From contig JAKBQK010000522.1 of assembly GCA_021835265.1 (NCBI GenBank), positions 1-10,232 of the forward strand: a stretch of 10,232 bases of DNA, given 5' to 3'. The notes beneath the pieces were generated by a model, which was not told the DNA's origin, did no database searches, and was given only the letters and a program-made list of their open reading frames with translations. Positions 1-5,593 of the stretch are shown here, piece by piece. Within the stretch, counting starts at the first letter, position 1, and every line of letters starts with the position of its first letter. The DNA comes from Thermoplasmata archaeon (GTDB lineage Archaea; Thermoplasmatota; Thermoplasmata; Thermoplasmatales; Thermoplasmataceae). The position numbers were made by a program, and so were the translations under genes.

Positions 1-124
1 CAGGCATCCTAATGGGCTCCAGTCAGGTTTTGATTAGAACTGGGTCATCTGATTCGTGATGATTGACTGGAACTATGAACCGGGAAGAGACCCGCAGATC
101 TGGGTTCAAATCCCAGTGCTCCCA
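1..124 (+). tRNA. tRNA-Trp (anticodon CCA), 5' end outside the window, intron-containing
   Basis: Reading back from the 3' end: discriminator A at 124, acceptor 3' strand TGCTCCC (117-123), T stem CTGGG/CCCAG (100-104, 112-116) with loop TTCAAAT, and a 4-base variable loop (96-99). The anticodon stem is 12-16 with 91-95: three G-C pairs, one U-G wobble and an A-C mismatch at the outer pair. The loop has U33 at 18, anticodon CCA at 19-21 and G37 at 22. The D-loop GG is at 3-4. The window begins inside the D-loop, so the 5' acceptor (expected GGGAGCA) lies just outside. No CCA tail is encoded (124 is followed by TTC). An intron splits positions 37 and 38. Several T-runs follow (142-146, 149-153, 163-169) and can end transcription. 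Confidence 0.9.
23..89 (+). ncRNA. tRNA-Trp intron carrying a box C/D 2'-O-methylation guide RNA
   Basis: The intron lies between tRNA positions 37 and 38. It has a weak box C (TTGATTA, 30-36), box D' CTGA (49-52), a perfect box C' GTGATGA (56-62) and a variant box D ATGA (75-78). The guide before box D (64-71) pairs over 8 bases with 18-25. The fifth base upstream of box D (G70) faces C19, which is tRNA position 34. The guide before D' (41-46) pairs, with one G-U, with 89-94, and its fifth base (G44) faces C91, tRNA position 39. Positions 34 and 39 are the known targets of the tRNA-Trp intron guide in other Euryarchaeota. The splice junctions fit a bulge-helix-bulge, but with a C19-A85 mismatch in the central helix. 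The inner stem pairs 26-29 with 78-81. Confidence 0.85.
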
Positions 125-199
125 TTCCCTGCGACTCCCCGTTTTTCCTTTTTATAATAATGATTTTTTCCTTCATATTGCTACCTCCTCCATCAATTC

Positions 200-223
200 A
201 AAAAATTAGGGTTCCCGAACCCT
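200..223 (-). terminator. Inverted repeat plus T-run at the end of the integrase remnant
   Basis: A perfect 7-base inverted repeat (208-214 with 217-223, AGGGTTC/GAACCCT) overlaps the stop codon of the integrase remnant. On the minus strand it is followed by six T residues (200-205). It looks like a transcription terminator for the minus-strand gene. The two-base loop means the outer pairs would form the stable stem. It could also be a protein-binding palindrome. Confidence 0.4.
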
Positions 224-409
224 GCTGTACAAATCGTATATTTCAGCCTGTATCTCACTGCTCATAAGGTGGGTGTACCTCTGGGTGCTTCCGATCGCTT
301 TGTGGTCAAGGTGGATCTGCACTTTCAGGAGATCCTCCTCGGACTTCAGTAGACTTGTGGTTTATTGGTGTTTAATGTTATAATGGAGAAATCTCGATAT
401 TCCTAATGC
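206..409 (-). pseudogene. C-terminal remnant of a tyrosine recombinase (phage/plasmid-type integrase)
   Basis: Translating the minus strand from 409 to the stop at 206-208 gives the C-terminal catalytic part of a tyrosine recombinase. ALGISRF is followed by IKHQ, a TAA stop (362-364), TTSLLKSEEDLLKVQ, then HLDHKAIGSTQRYTHLM and a short helical tail. In the family this corresponds to the LRHTFAT box, the LGH box and the YTH box. The nucleophile tyrosine is encoded at 275-277. The arginine of the first box is replaced by lysine and an in-frame stop interrupts it. Further stops and frame changes occur above 409, so the gene is dead. Its place next to tRNA-Trp fits an integrative element that used the tRNA gene as its attachment site. 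The upstream catalytic half cannot be followed with confidence. Confidence 0.8.
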
Positions 410-860
410 TTATCATAGTTTTATTCAAGTGCTCTAGATGGTTTTTTAGTCCTGCTTTTTTTCCAATATTACAAACTTCCGTGCATCTCAAAAACTTAAA
501 GAAAGTGTCCTCGAAAAGAATCATTCTATAGATCTTTTTCCTCGTTTTTCATCAAAAGGCTTAACTTTCATCCTACAAATCCTTCCCATTTTCTGTGTCT
601 CTCTTCAGTTCCTAATCAATGTTGATTGAAAGAATATCTCTGAATGTGTTTTCTATTATCAATGTTTACAAAAAAGGCCATATTGTCATTCCCAAAATAG
701 AATTTTTACCCTCTGAAGCATTACACTCTCCAAGTTGAACATTCTTTCTACCATTTTCTCTACTCCTTACGGTTCCTTTCTGAAGGTGTTCAACAAATTA
801 TCTGAAATCTTTTTTGTTCTCGAGTATTAACTCCCCTTATTGATTCAAATTTGGATGCAA
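410..860. other. AT-rich stretch without a recognisable intact gene
   Basis: No convincing gene is seen on either strand. The minus strand has an open stretch of about 50 codons ending near 380 in another frame. It includes residues such as CNIGKKAGLK and may be a frameshifted upstream part of the integrase remnant, but this is weak. A small hairpin (614-619 with 622-627) is present. The stretch is best described as degraded mobile-element DNA. Confidence 0.4.
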
Positions 861-868
861 AATATTTA
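861..868 (+). promoter_or_regulatory. Archaeal TATA box for the small basic protein gene
   Basis: AATATTTA lies about 30 bases before the ATG at 895. Transcription would start near 890, giving an almost leaderless mRNA. Between TATA box and start lies an inverted repeat GAATC-ATAA-GATTC (881-894) that ends exactly at the ATG. Confidence 0.5.
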
Positions 869-894
869 TCTCTAAAAATAGAATCATAAGATTC

Positions 895-1083
895 ATGTCT
901 CCAAAGAAGAATCCTAACAGGGTAAATGGTGGAAAAAAAGGATGGCAAAACAGGATGAAGAAAGAGAGGAATCTTTCTTTAGCAAGCATTCCTGCCTCTT
1001 TCGTGCCTGGTTTTGGACCAGCAAATAGTGCCTATAAGGCTTACAAAGCAGAAAAGAGAATTCACAAGAGCAGAAAAAAATAG
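895..1083 (+). CDS. Small, very basic hypothetical protein (62 aa)
   Basis: No family is recognised. The product is rich in Lys and Arg throughout (MSPKKNPNRVNGGKKGW at the start, HKSRKK at the end), with a central apolar patch ASIPASFVPGFGPANSAY at about residues 30-47. The charge suggests nucleic-acid binding or membrane-surface association, but this is only inference. A TATA box sits at the right distance for a near-leaderless transcript, and T6 follows the stop (1092-1097), so the reading frame is bracketed by plausible signals. It stands alone beside the integrase remnant, as small genes of plasmids or viruses often do. The central AYKAYKAEK is faintly like AAYKGLKIYKE in the 147-residue protein at 3186, probably by composition only. 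Confidence 0.55.
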   Translation: MSPKKNPNRVNGGKKGWQNRMKKERNLSLASIPASFVPGFGPANSAYKAYKAEKRIHKSRKK

Positions 1084-1087
1084 AGGA

Positions 1088-1100
1088 TCAATTTTTTCTC
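1088..1100 (+). terminator. T-rich terminator after the small basic protein
   Basis: T6 at 1092-1097, within a pyrimidine-rich run shortly after the stop at 1083, is typical of archaeal T-tract termination. No stem is needed. Confidence 0.4.
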
Positions 1101-1165
1101 TTCACATCATTATCTCTGCTACACTAAAGATATTAGCATCAGGTATAAGAGTCTATTTTTTGAAG

Positions 1166-1184
1166 CACTCTCTCCGTGAGAGTG
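1166..1184 (+). repeat. Perfect 7-bp hairpin in an intergenic stretch
   Basis: CACTCTC (1166-1172) pairs with GAGAGTG (1178-1184) around the loop TCCGT. It is relatively GC-rich in an AT-rich gap, so it would be stable. There is no T-run directly after it, so it is a weak terminator candidate. It could be part of an unrecognised RNA. Confidence 0.35.
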
Positions 1185-1287
1185 GAAAGGATAGGATCTT
1201 TCTTATTTATCTTTGTTCTCGCAAATATCTTGTAATTGACTTGCTGAGACAAAAAATAGACCTATCAAAATTAATTATGTATTTTTG

Positions 1288-1608
1288 TTATGTTCCAGAA
1301 TTATTTCGTTGAAAATGCTCTCTTTTTACTGATGTGCAGGAAACGCTATCAGGAATCTTACTACAAGGTATTGTTGACTCTTCAATACTGCATTTCATGA
1401 TTCCTTCGTACGCACGACATAGATGAGAGTAATCATTTGGGAGTTCCAATTTGCGTTGGTAATCATGAAAATTTCTTTTCTTTCTATTGTTCGCATAAAA
1501 AGAATAAGTGGCACTAAAATCACTGTTGCAAGAATTTATGTGTTCATTGGAATCAAATTTTACGTAGATAAATGTTATATATCGTAACTAGAATCATATC
1601 TCGTTAAA
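1288..1608 (-). other. Long open frame without a good start codon; possible gene remnant
   Basis: The minus strand is open for about 106 codons between the stop at 1609-1611 and the TAA at 1288-1290, long for DNA this AT-rich. The translation looks protein-like: DFSATYSFYANNRKKRNF, then DYQRKLELPNDYSHLCRAY, then EESTIPCSKIPDS, with five cysteines. The only possible starts are a TTG at 1449 and an internal ATG at 1398, neither with a ribosome site. No family is recognised. It overlaps the promoter of the plus-strand gene at 1613, so it is either chance or the fragment of a lost gene (a transposase would fit the context, but I see no diagnostic motif). The rest of the 1084-1612 gap holds only the hairpin and T-tract listed separately. 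Confidence 0.25.
1575..1582 (+). promoter_or_regulatory. TATA box for the small membrane protein gene
   Basis: TTATATAT is centred about 34 bases before the ATG at 1613, predicting a start of transcription near 1604. Downstream lies TAGAATCATA (1589-1598), a 10-mer also found at 879-888 in the promoter of the gene at 895. Confidence 0.5.
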
Positions 1609-1612
1609 AATT

Positions 1613-1834
1613 ATGAGTTCATTCATTAAGATTTTACACATTCCCGCTATCCTGATATGGCTTATTGGATTGTTCGGAATAATAAACCAATTATATGGAT
1701 TTGCAACCTTTCTTAGTTCATGGGCAAATGCCATAATTTCTCCAACGTATTCAAGCACTCTTGCTTTTTTTATTCATGGATTAATGGTAGTTATTGGTAT
1801 AGGTACACATTTTGTAATTGAAAAAGTTAGCTGA
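1613..1834 (+). CDS. Small membrane protein with two predicted helices (73 aa)
   Basis: No family is recognised. Residues about 5-30 (ILHIPAILIWLIGLFGIINQ) form one membrane span and residues about 48-66 (STLAFFIHGLMVVIGIGTHF) a second, separated by a short polar loop. The tail is IEKVS. There is no signal-peptide cleavage pattern. A TATA box stands at the right distance for a very short leader. The gene is isolated, with no close partner on the same strand before 1982. Such proteins are common cargo in archaeal integrated elements, where they may act as pore-forming toxins, immunity proteins or envelope proteins. The sequence does not distinguish these. Confidence 0.6.
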   Translation: MSSFIKILHIPAILIWLIGLFGIINQLYGFATFLSSWANAIISPTYSSTLAFFIHGLMVVIGIGTHFVIEKVS

Positions 1835-1874
1835 GGGAAATAATAGTAAACACAAGCATTTAATTCACTAAAAG

Positions 1875-1991
1875 ATGCAATACCAAATCAAGAAATGTAA
1901 AAGTGAATTTGAGAAGTATTATACGAGGTTGAAGCATGATTATTTTAAGAAAAATCTGTGGGGTTTTGAAAAGGTGAAAAAATGGGAATAA
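1875..1991 (+). CDS. Possible 38-aa peptide overlapping the next gene
   Basis: An ATG frame of 38 codons reads MQYQIKKCKSEFEKYYTRL and continues with a basic, aromatic tail (FKKNLWGFEKVKKWE). It overlaps the start of the gene at 1982 by 10 bases. It has no ribosome site of its own. The likely TATA box of the operon (about 1917-1923) lies inside it, which argues against translation. It may be chance or the residue of a longer gene. Confidence 0.2.
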   Translation: MQYQIKKCKSEFEKYYTRLKHDYFKKNLWGFEKVKKWE

Positions 1992-2233
1992 AGCAATTGG
2001 AGAATGAGATGGTGTATGCAAGGAGGGTTGAGGGGTTGAATTTTTCTGTTTATAATATCATTAAAAATCTTTATAAAAGTTTAAAGATACGGCTATCAAC
2101 TAATTTAACACGAAGTAAGGATATAAATAAACTTAAGTTAACTCTCGAATTGGGAACTTCTGAGGAACAGGACATAGTAAATTTATTGGAAATAAAAAAT
2201 ACAAATATTGGAAATCGGTTGGAGGCATTTTGA
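1982..2233 (+). CDS. Hypothetical protein, first gene of a two-gene operon (83 aa)
   Basis: No family is recognised. The start is supported by a GGTGA ribosome-binding site at 1971-1975, with the ATG at 1982. The product is mostly helical and hydrophilic, with a basic middle (YKSLKIRLSTNLTRSKDINK) and an acidic-polar end (GTSEEQDIVNLLEIKN). The stop TGA is followed immediately by the ATG of the next gene, so the two are almost certainly cotranscribed and coupled. A TATA-like TATTATA at about 1917-1923 would give a leader of about 36 bases that includes the ribosome site. A small helical protein paired with a larger one recalls toxin-antitoxin or sensor-effector pairs, but there is no motif to decide. 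Confidence 0.6.
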   Translation: MGIKQLENEMVYARRVEGLNFSVYNIIKNLYKSLKIRLSTNLTRSKDINKLKLTLELGTSEEQDIVNLLEIKNTNIGNRLEAF

Positions 2234-3133
2234 ATGATGATTAAAGATGAGTGGAAAAGTAGTTCAGGTGCTTCTGTAGGAGTATACAATTACTCTTTTA
2301 ATGTCGTTGAGAAATTTCCATACTCCGCAATCAATGTTCGTTTAGTTTTTAATAACGACAATGGGAAAATAAAAATTAATAATCAAGGCAAGTTAATGGA
2401 TAAAGGCACGGTTTTATTGATCTACCCTATTAGTATTACGCTTAAAATTTTCAATATCTCTGCAAGGGGAGAAATGGAATTTAAGACTGATTATAGGATT
2501 CATAATGATGTAATCATAAGTGTTCCATTAAGTATTGATTTTCTATATTATATAGAAAGCAAAAGGACAGGAGATTTAAAAATTACTATTAAATTTGATT
2601 TTGCATATAGGGATACTGTAGATATTAATAGTGATGACCAGATTTATGGAGGAATGGCTTCTCTTCAGTTTATAGAAGACTTTTCCGCTGCTAAATGGAC
2701 ACAGCTTCTTACTGATATAGGGTATTCTGAAAAATGGATAATTGAAATAGACAGGCCAAAAATAGAAGGATTTACTGAAGTAATTGAACATATTAAGAAG
2801 GCACAGGAAGCACTTTTCAATAAGAACGATCCTGAGGATGTCATAAGAGATCTTAGGGTTGCAAAGGATTCTTTTAAAAGCTATTATGATTCAAGGAAAT
2901 CGGAGATTGCAAAGTCAATTGATATAGGATCCCAAGGAGAACCAAACCGAGCGCAAAAGAGTCAAAGAATAGAGGAAATGTATGCCAAAGTATGCGAATT
3001 TATAAATATAGGTCCACATAATGACAAATATCGTGTTACATATTCAGATGCCTTGTTGGCATACCGAGAATTCATTAGTTTATTGTCTTATTTGGGTGGA
3101 ATAATTTCAGATATACAGAGAGATGAAAAGTAA
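2234..3133 (+). CDS. Two-domain hypothetical protein: beta-rich N-terminus, helical HEPN-like C-terminus (299 aa)
   Basis: The start abuts the stop of the preceding gene; ATGATG allows a start at 2234 or 2237. Residues 1 to about 145 alternate short hydrophobic and polar segments (for example VLLIYPISITLKIFNI), as in a beta-sandwich. Residues about 150-299 are helical: KWTQLLTDIGY, IEIDRPKIEGF, then long helices to LLSYLGGI. This W-x-x-L-L-x-x-x-G-Y then proline then long-helix pattern recurs in uncharacterised archaeal and bacterial accessory proteins. It loosely resembles HEPN-like helical domains (FINIGPHND near residue 257), but a clear R-x4-6-H nuclease motif is not visible. The function is unknown. 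Linkage to the Qat-like operon 50 bases downstream suggests a defence or mobile-element role, by association only. Confidence 0.65.
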   Translation: MMIKDEWKSSSGASVGVYNYSFNVVEKFPYSAINVRLVFNNDNGKIKINNQGKLMDKGTVLLIYPISITLKIFNISARGEMEFKTDYRIHNDVIISVPLSIDFLYYIESKRTGDLKITIKFDFAYRDTVDINSDDQIYGGMASLQFIEDFSAAKWTQLLTDIGYSEKWIIEIDRPKIEGFTEVIEHIKKAQEALFNKNDPEDVIRDLRVAKDSFKSYYDSRKSEIAKSIDIGSQGEPNRAQKSQRIEEMYAKVCEFINIGPHNDKYRVTYSDALLAYREFISLLSYLGGIISDIQRDEK

Positions 3134-3156
3134 AATAAATTCAAAATTCTCAAAAA

Positions 3157-3163
3157 TTATATA
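3157..3163 (+). promoter_or_regulatory. TATA box of the Qat-like operon; fixes the start at 3186
   Basis: TTATATA is centred at 3160. Archaeal TATA boxes lie about 26 bases before the transcript start, so transcription should begin at about 3185-3186. That is directly at the TTG codon at 3186, making the first gene leaderless. The upstream TTG at 3177 would then not be in the transcript unless transcription reads through from the preceding operon. Confidence 0.55.
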
Positions 3164-3185
3164 GACACATCTATTATTGTATTTA

Positions 3186-3629
3186 TTGGGAACAAGGGTA
3201 CAAGGTAATGCTGGCGTATATTCAGGTAAAAAAGAAACAAGTAAAGCAGTATCAGATCTAAAAAAGGGTTTAGAAAACCATTCCAACGCCAAAATATTAG
3301 CAAAGATGGCAATCAAGACATTAGCAGTATCAAATCCCTATATTGAGGGACTCGTTTTGGGAACTGAATTAGCTTTTGCAGCATATAAAGGTCTTAAAAT
3401 TTATAAAGAAACTGGTGACTTAAAGAATGCTCTAATTACAGTTGGAATCGAAACTGCAAAAACGCTTTCGGAAGATTTAATTTTTGGAGGTGCAGTAAGA
3501 ACTGCATCTAATATAATCGTTCCAAGCCTTGTTGAAAAATTGGCTGGGAATTCTGACCCACAACAGATGCAAGAAAATATAAAGATCATAAAAAAAGCAA
3601 TAGAAGTTTCAGCGGAGGCGTTAACATGA
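3186..3629 (+). CDS. Small protein with Met-Gly-Thr N-terminus, possible QatB-like partner (147 aa)
   Basis: The first ATG is deep in the frame (near 3304), so a TTG is used. TTG at 3186 is favoured over TTG at 3177 because of the TATA box position. It gives MGTRVQGNAGVYSGKKE. As I recall the family, QatB proteins begin with Met-Gly-Thr followed by Ser/Gly-rich residues, and the exposed glycine is where a QatC/Cap9-type enzyme would act; this should be verified. The rest is helical with small residues (LVLGTELAFAAYKGLKIY, about residues 54-71; DLIFGGAVRTASNIIVP, about 95-111). It is much shorter than QatB as I recall it (over 200 residues), so homology is not established. It overlaps the next gene by ATGA. 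Alternative: an unrelated membrane-active protein. Confidence 0.55.
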   Translation: MGTRVQGNAGVYSGKKETSKAVSDLKKGLENHSNAKILAKMAIKTLAVSNPYIEGLVLGTELAFAAYKGLKIYKETGDLKNALITVGIETAKTLSEDLIFGGAVRTASNIIVPSLVEKLAGNSDPQQMQENIKIIKKAIEVSAEALT

Positions 3630-3928
3630 CAGATGAAAATGAAATCGAAAAATTTATGCTAAAATTTTATGAAAGTATGATATATGGTATGCTCAAGTCA
3701 AGATTTGTAACGGATGATAGGTTAACGGATGCATATATCAAAACATCTGAAAGTGAAAAAAAAGACCTAGACTCAGAACTTATTCATCAGTCTAAAAATA
3801 TTGCGTCACAAATCGTAAAAGAACTTAAAACCCATAATTTACTGATTGAAGATGAACCAACTAAATCTCAAGCTAAGGAGATAGAAGAAATTATCAGGAA
3901 AATCTTGTTAGAAAATTCTGGAGAATAA
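3626..3928 (+). CDS. Hypothetical acidic helical protein in the Qat-like operon (100 aa)
   Basis: It starts inside the stop of the preceding gene (ATGA overlap) behind a strong ribosome site GGAGG at 3614-3618, so translation is coupled. No family is recognised. The product is charged and helical: MTDENEIEKFMLKFYESMIY, a middle rich in Asp/Ser/Glu, and an amphipathic end (KEIEEIIRKILLEN) suitable for protein contact. There are no catalytic motifs. The next gene follows one base after the stop, with GGAG at 3918-3921 as its ribosome site. Tight coupling to the QatC-like gene indicates a subunit, adaptor or regulator of that enzyme or of its substrate. That is inferred from position only. Confidence 0.65.
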   Translation: MTDENEIEKFMLKFYESMIYGMLKSRFVTDDRLTDAYIKTSESEKKDLDSELIHQSKNIASQIVKELKTHNLLIEDEPTKSQAKEIEEIIRKILLENSGE

Positions 3929-3929
3929 T

Positions 3930-5303
3930 ATGAGGATAACTATAACCTCATTGGAAAAAAATGGTTCAACTAAAAAATTGACCATTGCACCTATTAACGC
4001 AGATATCCAGTTCATCAAAACGTTAGATACAAATTCCCTGATTTCAGATGAGTTGGATAAAGAGATTCTTTATCTGGTGTGTGGTATTTTTACTCTAGAA
4101 TCATTATTACGAGATGGTAGATACAAGAATAAACAAATAGACAAATCTCTTACATACAACATAGACATTGAAATTAATTATCTTGAACAAGGATTAAATC
4201 AAAAACTTGAAACCATAATTTATTATCTATTGACTTTTTCCCTTGGGGTTATGATAAAAGTAAAGGTCATAATAAACCAATTTTCATTGAATACTAATCA
4301 ATTAAATGATATAAAAAATGAAGGTTCTATATGTTTATTTTCAGGAGGTGCAGATAGCTTTACCGGTATTTTAAACGCAAAATGGAAATTCGGAGAAACA
4401 ACTGGTATTTTTGTTTCTCATGCTATGCTTAGAAAACTTGTTGAAAAAAAACTTACCCCCTACATGGCTGAGCAAGACATAAATATTAATATTATTAAAA
4501 TTCCAAAAGGTAGATCTGCATTACAACAAATGAGGGGGTTTGTATACACAGCTATAGCGGGTATATTTGCTCATAGCAAAGGGTTGAATAAAATAATCGT
4601 ATCAGAAATTGGCCCAATTATGTTTCAACCTGCTTACGATATATTGGATGAAGTCACTATAACCACTCACCCAATAACTCTTAGATTGACAAAAATGTTT
4701 TTAGAAATATTTTACAAGGAAAAATTTGAGATCATTACACCGTTTAAAAACCTCACAAAAGCTGAAGCAGTATCTTTAGTAAAAGATTATAACGTTATAA
4801 AGTTGACCAATTCTTGCAGAAGTACAAGGTATTCAAACAGCGATCACCAAAATTGCGGGTGTTGTCTTGGTTGTATAATTCGTAGAATTTCACTAATTGT
4901 TTCAGGTATAGAAAATGAAAATGATGACAATTATGCATATGATGTCTTTCTCAAGGGCGAAGGTGAACCAGTGCTAGGAAGGAAAAAGGGGTTGAAGATA
5001 AAAAGTAAAAATTTTTCTGAACTATACCAGATTTTAAACTTTGCGGATTCAATTATTAGGAAGTCAGTTAGCAGTATTAGCAAAATAAAAATAGATGAAT
5101 ATAATTTAAATGATTTGTTCTTTAGGTTTTCACTTGATGTATTTTCTGCGGCATATTTGATGTATGATAAACAAAGTATTGGAAAAAATCCATTGGTAAA
5201 GGAAAAATATTTTGCTCTTTTAAAAGATAGTTTGATTGATGTAACTCTTCTGGAGAAACGAATAAGTGAAGTAAGGAGCAATAAATACAAACCCATTTAT
5301 TAG
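3930..5303 (+). CDS. qatC: QatC/Cap9-like QueC-fold ATP-dependent enzyme (457 aa)
   Basis: Residues 1 to about 130 form an extra N-terminal region. A PP-loop ATP-pyrophosphatase domain then starts with LFSGGADSFTG (S138-G139-G140-A141-D142-S143). ITTHPITLRL, ITPFKNLTKAEAV and TNSC precede a zinc site C296-x12-C309-x2-C312-x2-C315 and CIIRR. QueC itself makes 7-cyano-7-deazaguanine (preQ0) from carboxy-deazaguanine with ATP and carries a similar four-cysteine site, but is only about 220-230 residues long. The N-terminal extension, the THP element and the long C-terminal extension fit the larger QatC (Qat anti-phage system) and Cap9 (type IV CBASS) branch. Those enzymes are reported to act on a protein partner. 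It follows the 100-aa gene by one base. A true archaeal QueC is unlikely, given the length and the company of unknown genes instead of queuosine/archaeosine genes. Confidence 0.75.
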   Translation: MRITITSLEKNGSTKKLTIAPINADIQFIKTLDTNSLISDELDKEILYLVCGIFTLESLLRDGRYKNKQIDKSLTYNIDIEINYLEQGLNQKLETIIYYLLTFSLGVMIKVKVIINQFSLNTNQLNDIKNEGSICLFSGGADSFTGILNAKWKFGETTGIFVSHAMLRKLVEKKLTPYMAEQDININIIKIPKGRSALQQMRGFVYTAIAGIFAHSKGLNKIIVSEIGPIMFQPAYDILDEVTITTHPITLRLTKMFLEIFYKEKFEIITPFKNLTKAEAVSLVKDYNVIKLTNSCRSTRYSNSDHQNCGCCLGCIIRRISLIVSGIENENDDNYAYDVFLKGEGEPVLGRKKGLKIKSKNFSELYQILNFADSIIRKSVSSISKIKIDEYNLNDLFFRFSLDVFSAAYLMYDKQSIGKNPLVKEKYFALLKDSLIDVTLLEKRISEVRSNKYKPIY

Positions 5304-5362
5304 AAAAATTGAAATTTGAACTCTAACTTCATCACTTGCGGATAATAGGTATTTGAAATTCC

Positions 5363-5593
5363 TCAATGTTGGTCATGGATTTCAACTGCATAGACGAAAT
5401 TTTGATGTAAAGCGAATGTAGATGGCAAGTGGATTCTGTCCAATAATGGCAAAATAAAATCCTTCTTTGTTAATTCTTCGTTGTAACTCCTGATTTCACC
5501 AGATATCTTAATTTGTTCTTACTTGCTAATAAGTTCTAAGATTCTATCAAAGTCAATATTGTAATTCTCTGTTTATTTCTCAGGATCAGTCAA
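5363..5593 (-). pseudogene. Decayed N-terminal fragment resembling an Eco57I-type restriction-methylase
   Basis: The minus strand just downstream of the CBS-HEPN gene reads LTDPEK, a stop (5573-5575), TENYNIDFDRILELISK, a second stop (5519-5521), EQIKISGEIRSYNEELTKKD, FILPLLDRIHL, and ends at a TGA (5363-5365). The pattern SGEIRSYNEELTKKDFILPLL strongly recalls the start of large type IIG/Eco57I-like proteins, where a helix is followed by S-Y-N-E-x-x-x-x-x-x-F-I-x-P-L-F and then L-G-W. After RIHL the similarity is lost, probably through a frameshift or deletion. It fills the only gap between the QatC-like gene and the CBS-HEPN gene. Family assignment is from memory of the motif and could not be searched. 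Confidence 0.5.

Noticed and set aside
614..627. Small hairpin AATCAA-TG-TTGATT
   Set aside because: Short, AT-rich, two-base loop and no T-run; not enough for a terminator or RNA gene.
1013..1312. Plus-strand frame of 99 codons overlapping the small basic protein
   Set aside because: It starts inside the gene at 895 in another frame, runs across the T-tract terminator and the hairpin at 1166-1184, has no ribosome site, and its composition is not protein-like.
3330..3338. Nine-base match (TCAAATCCC) to the tRNA-Trp T-loop, as a possible attachment-site copy
   Set aside because: It is too short, and it lies inside a coding gene; expected by chance.
3930..5303. Ordinary QueC of the queuosine/archaeosine pathway
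   Set aside because: Twice the usual QueC length, with long N- and C-terminal extensions and no QueD/QueE/TGT-pathway genes beside it.
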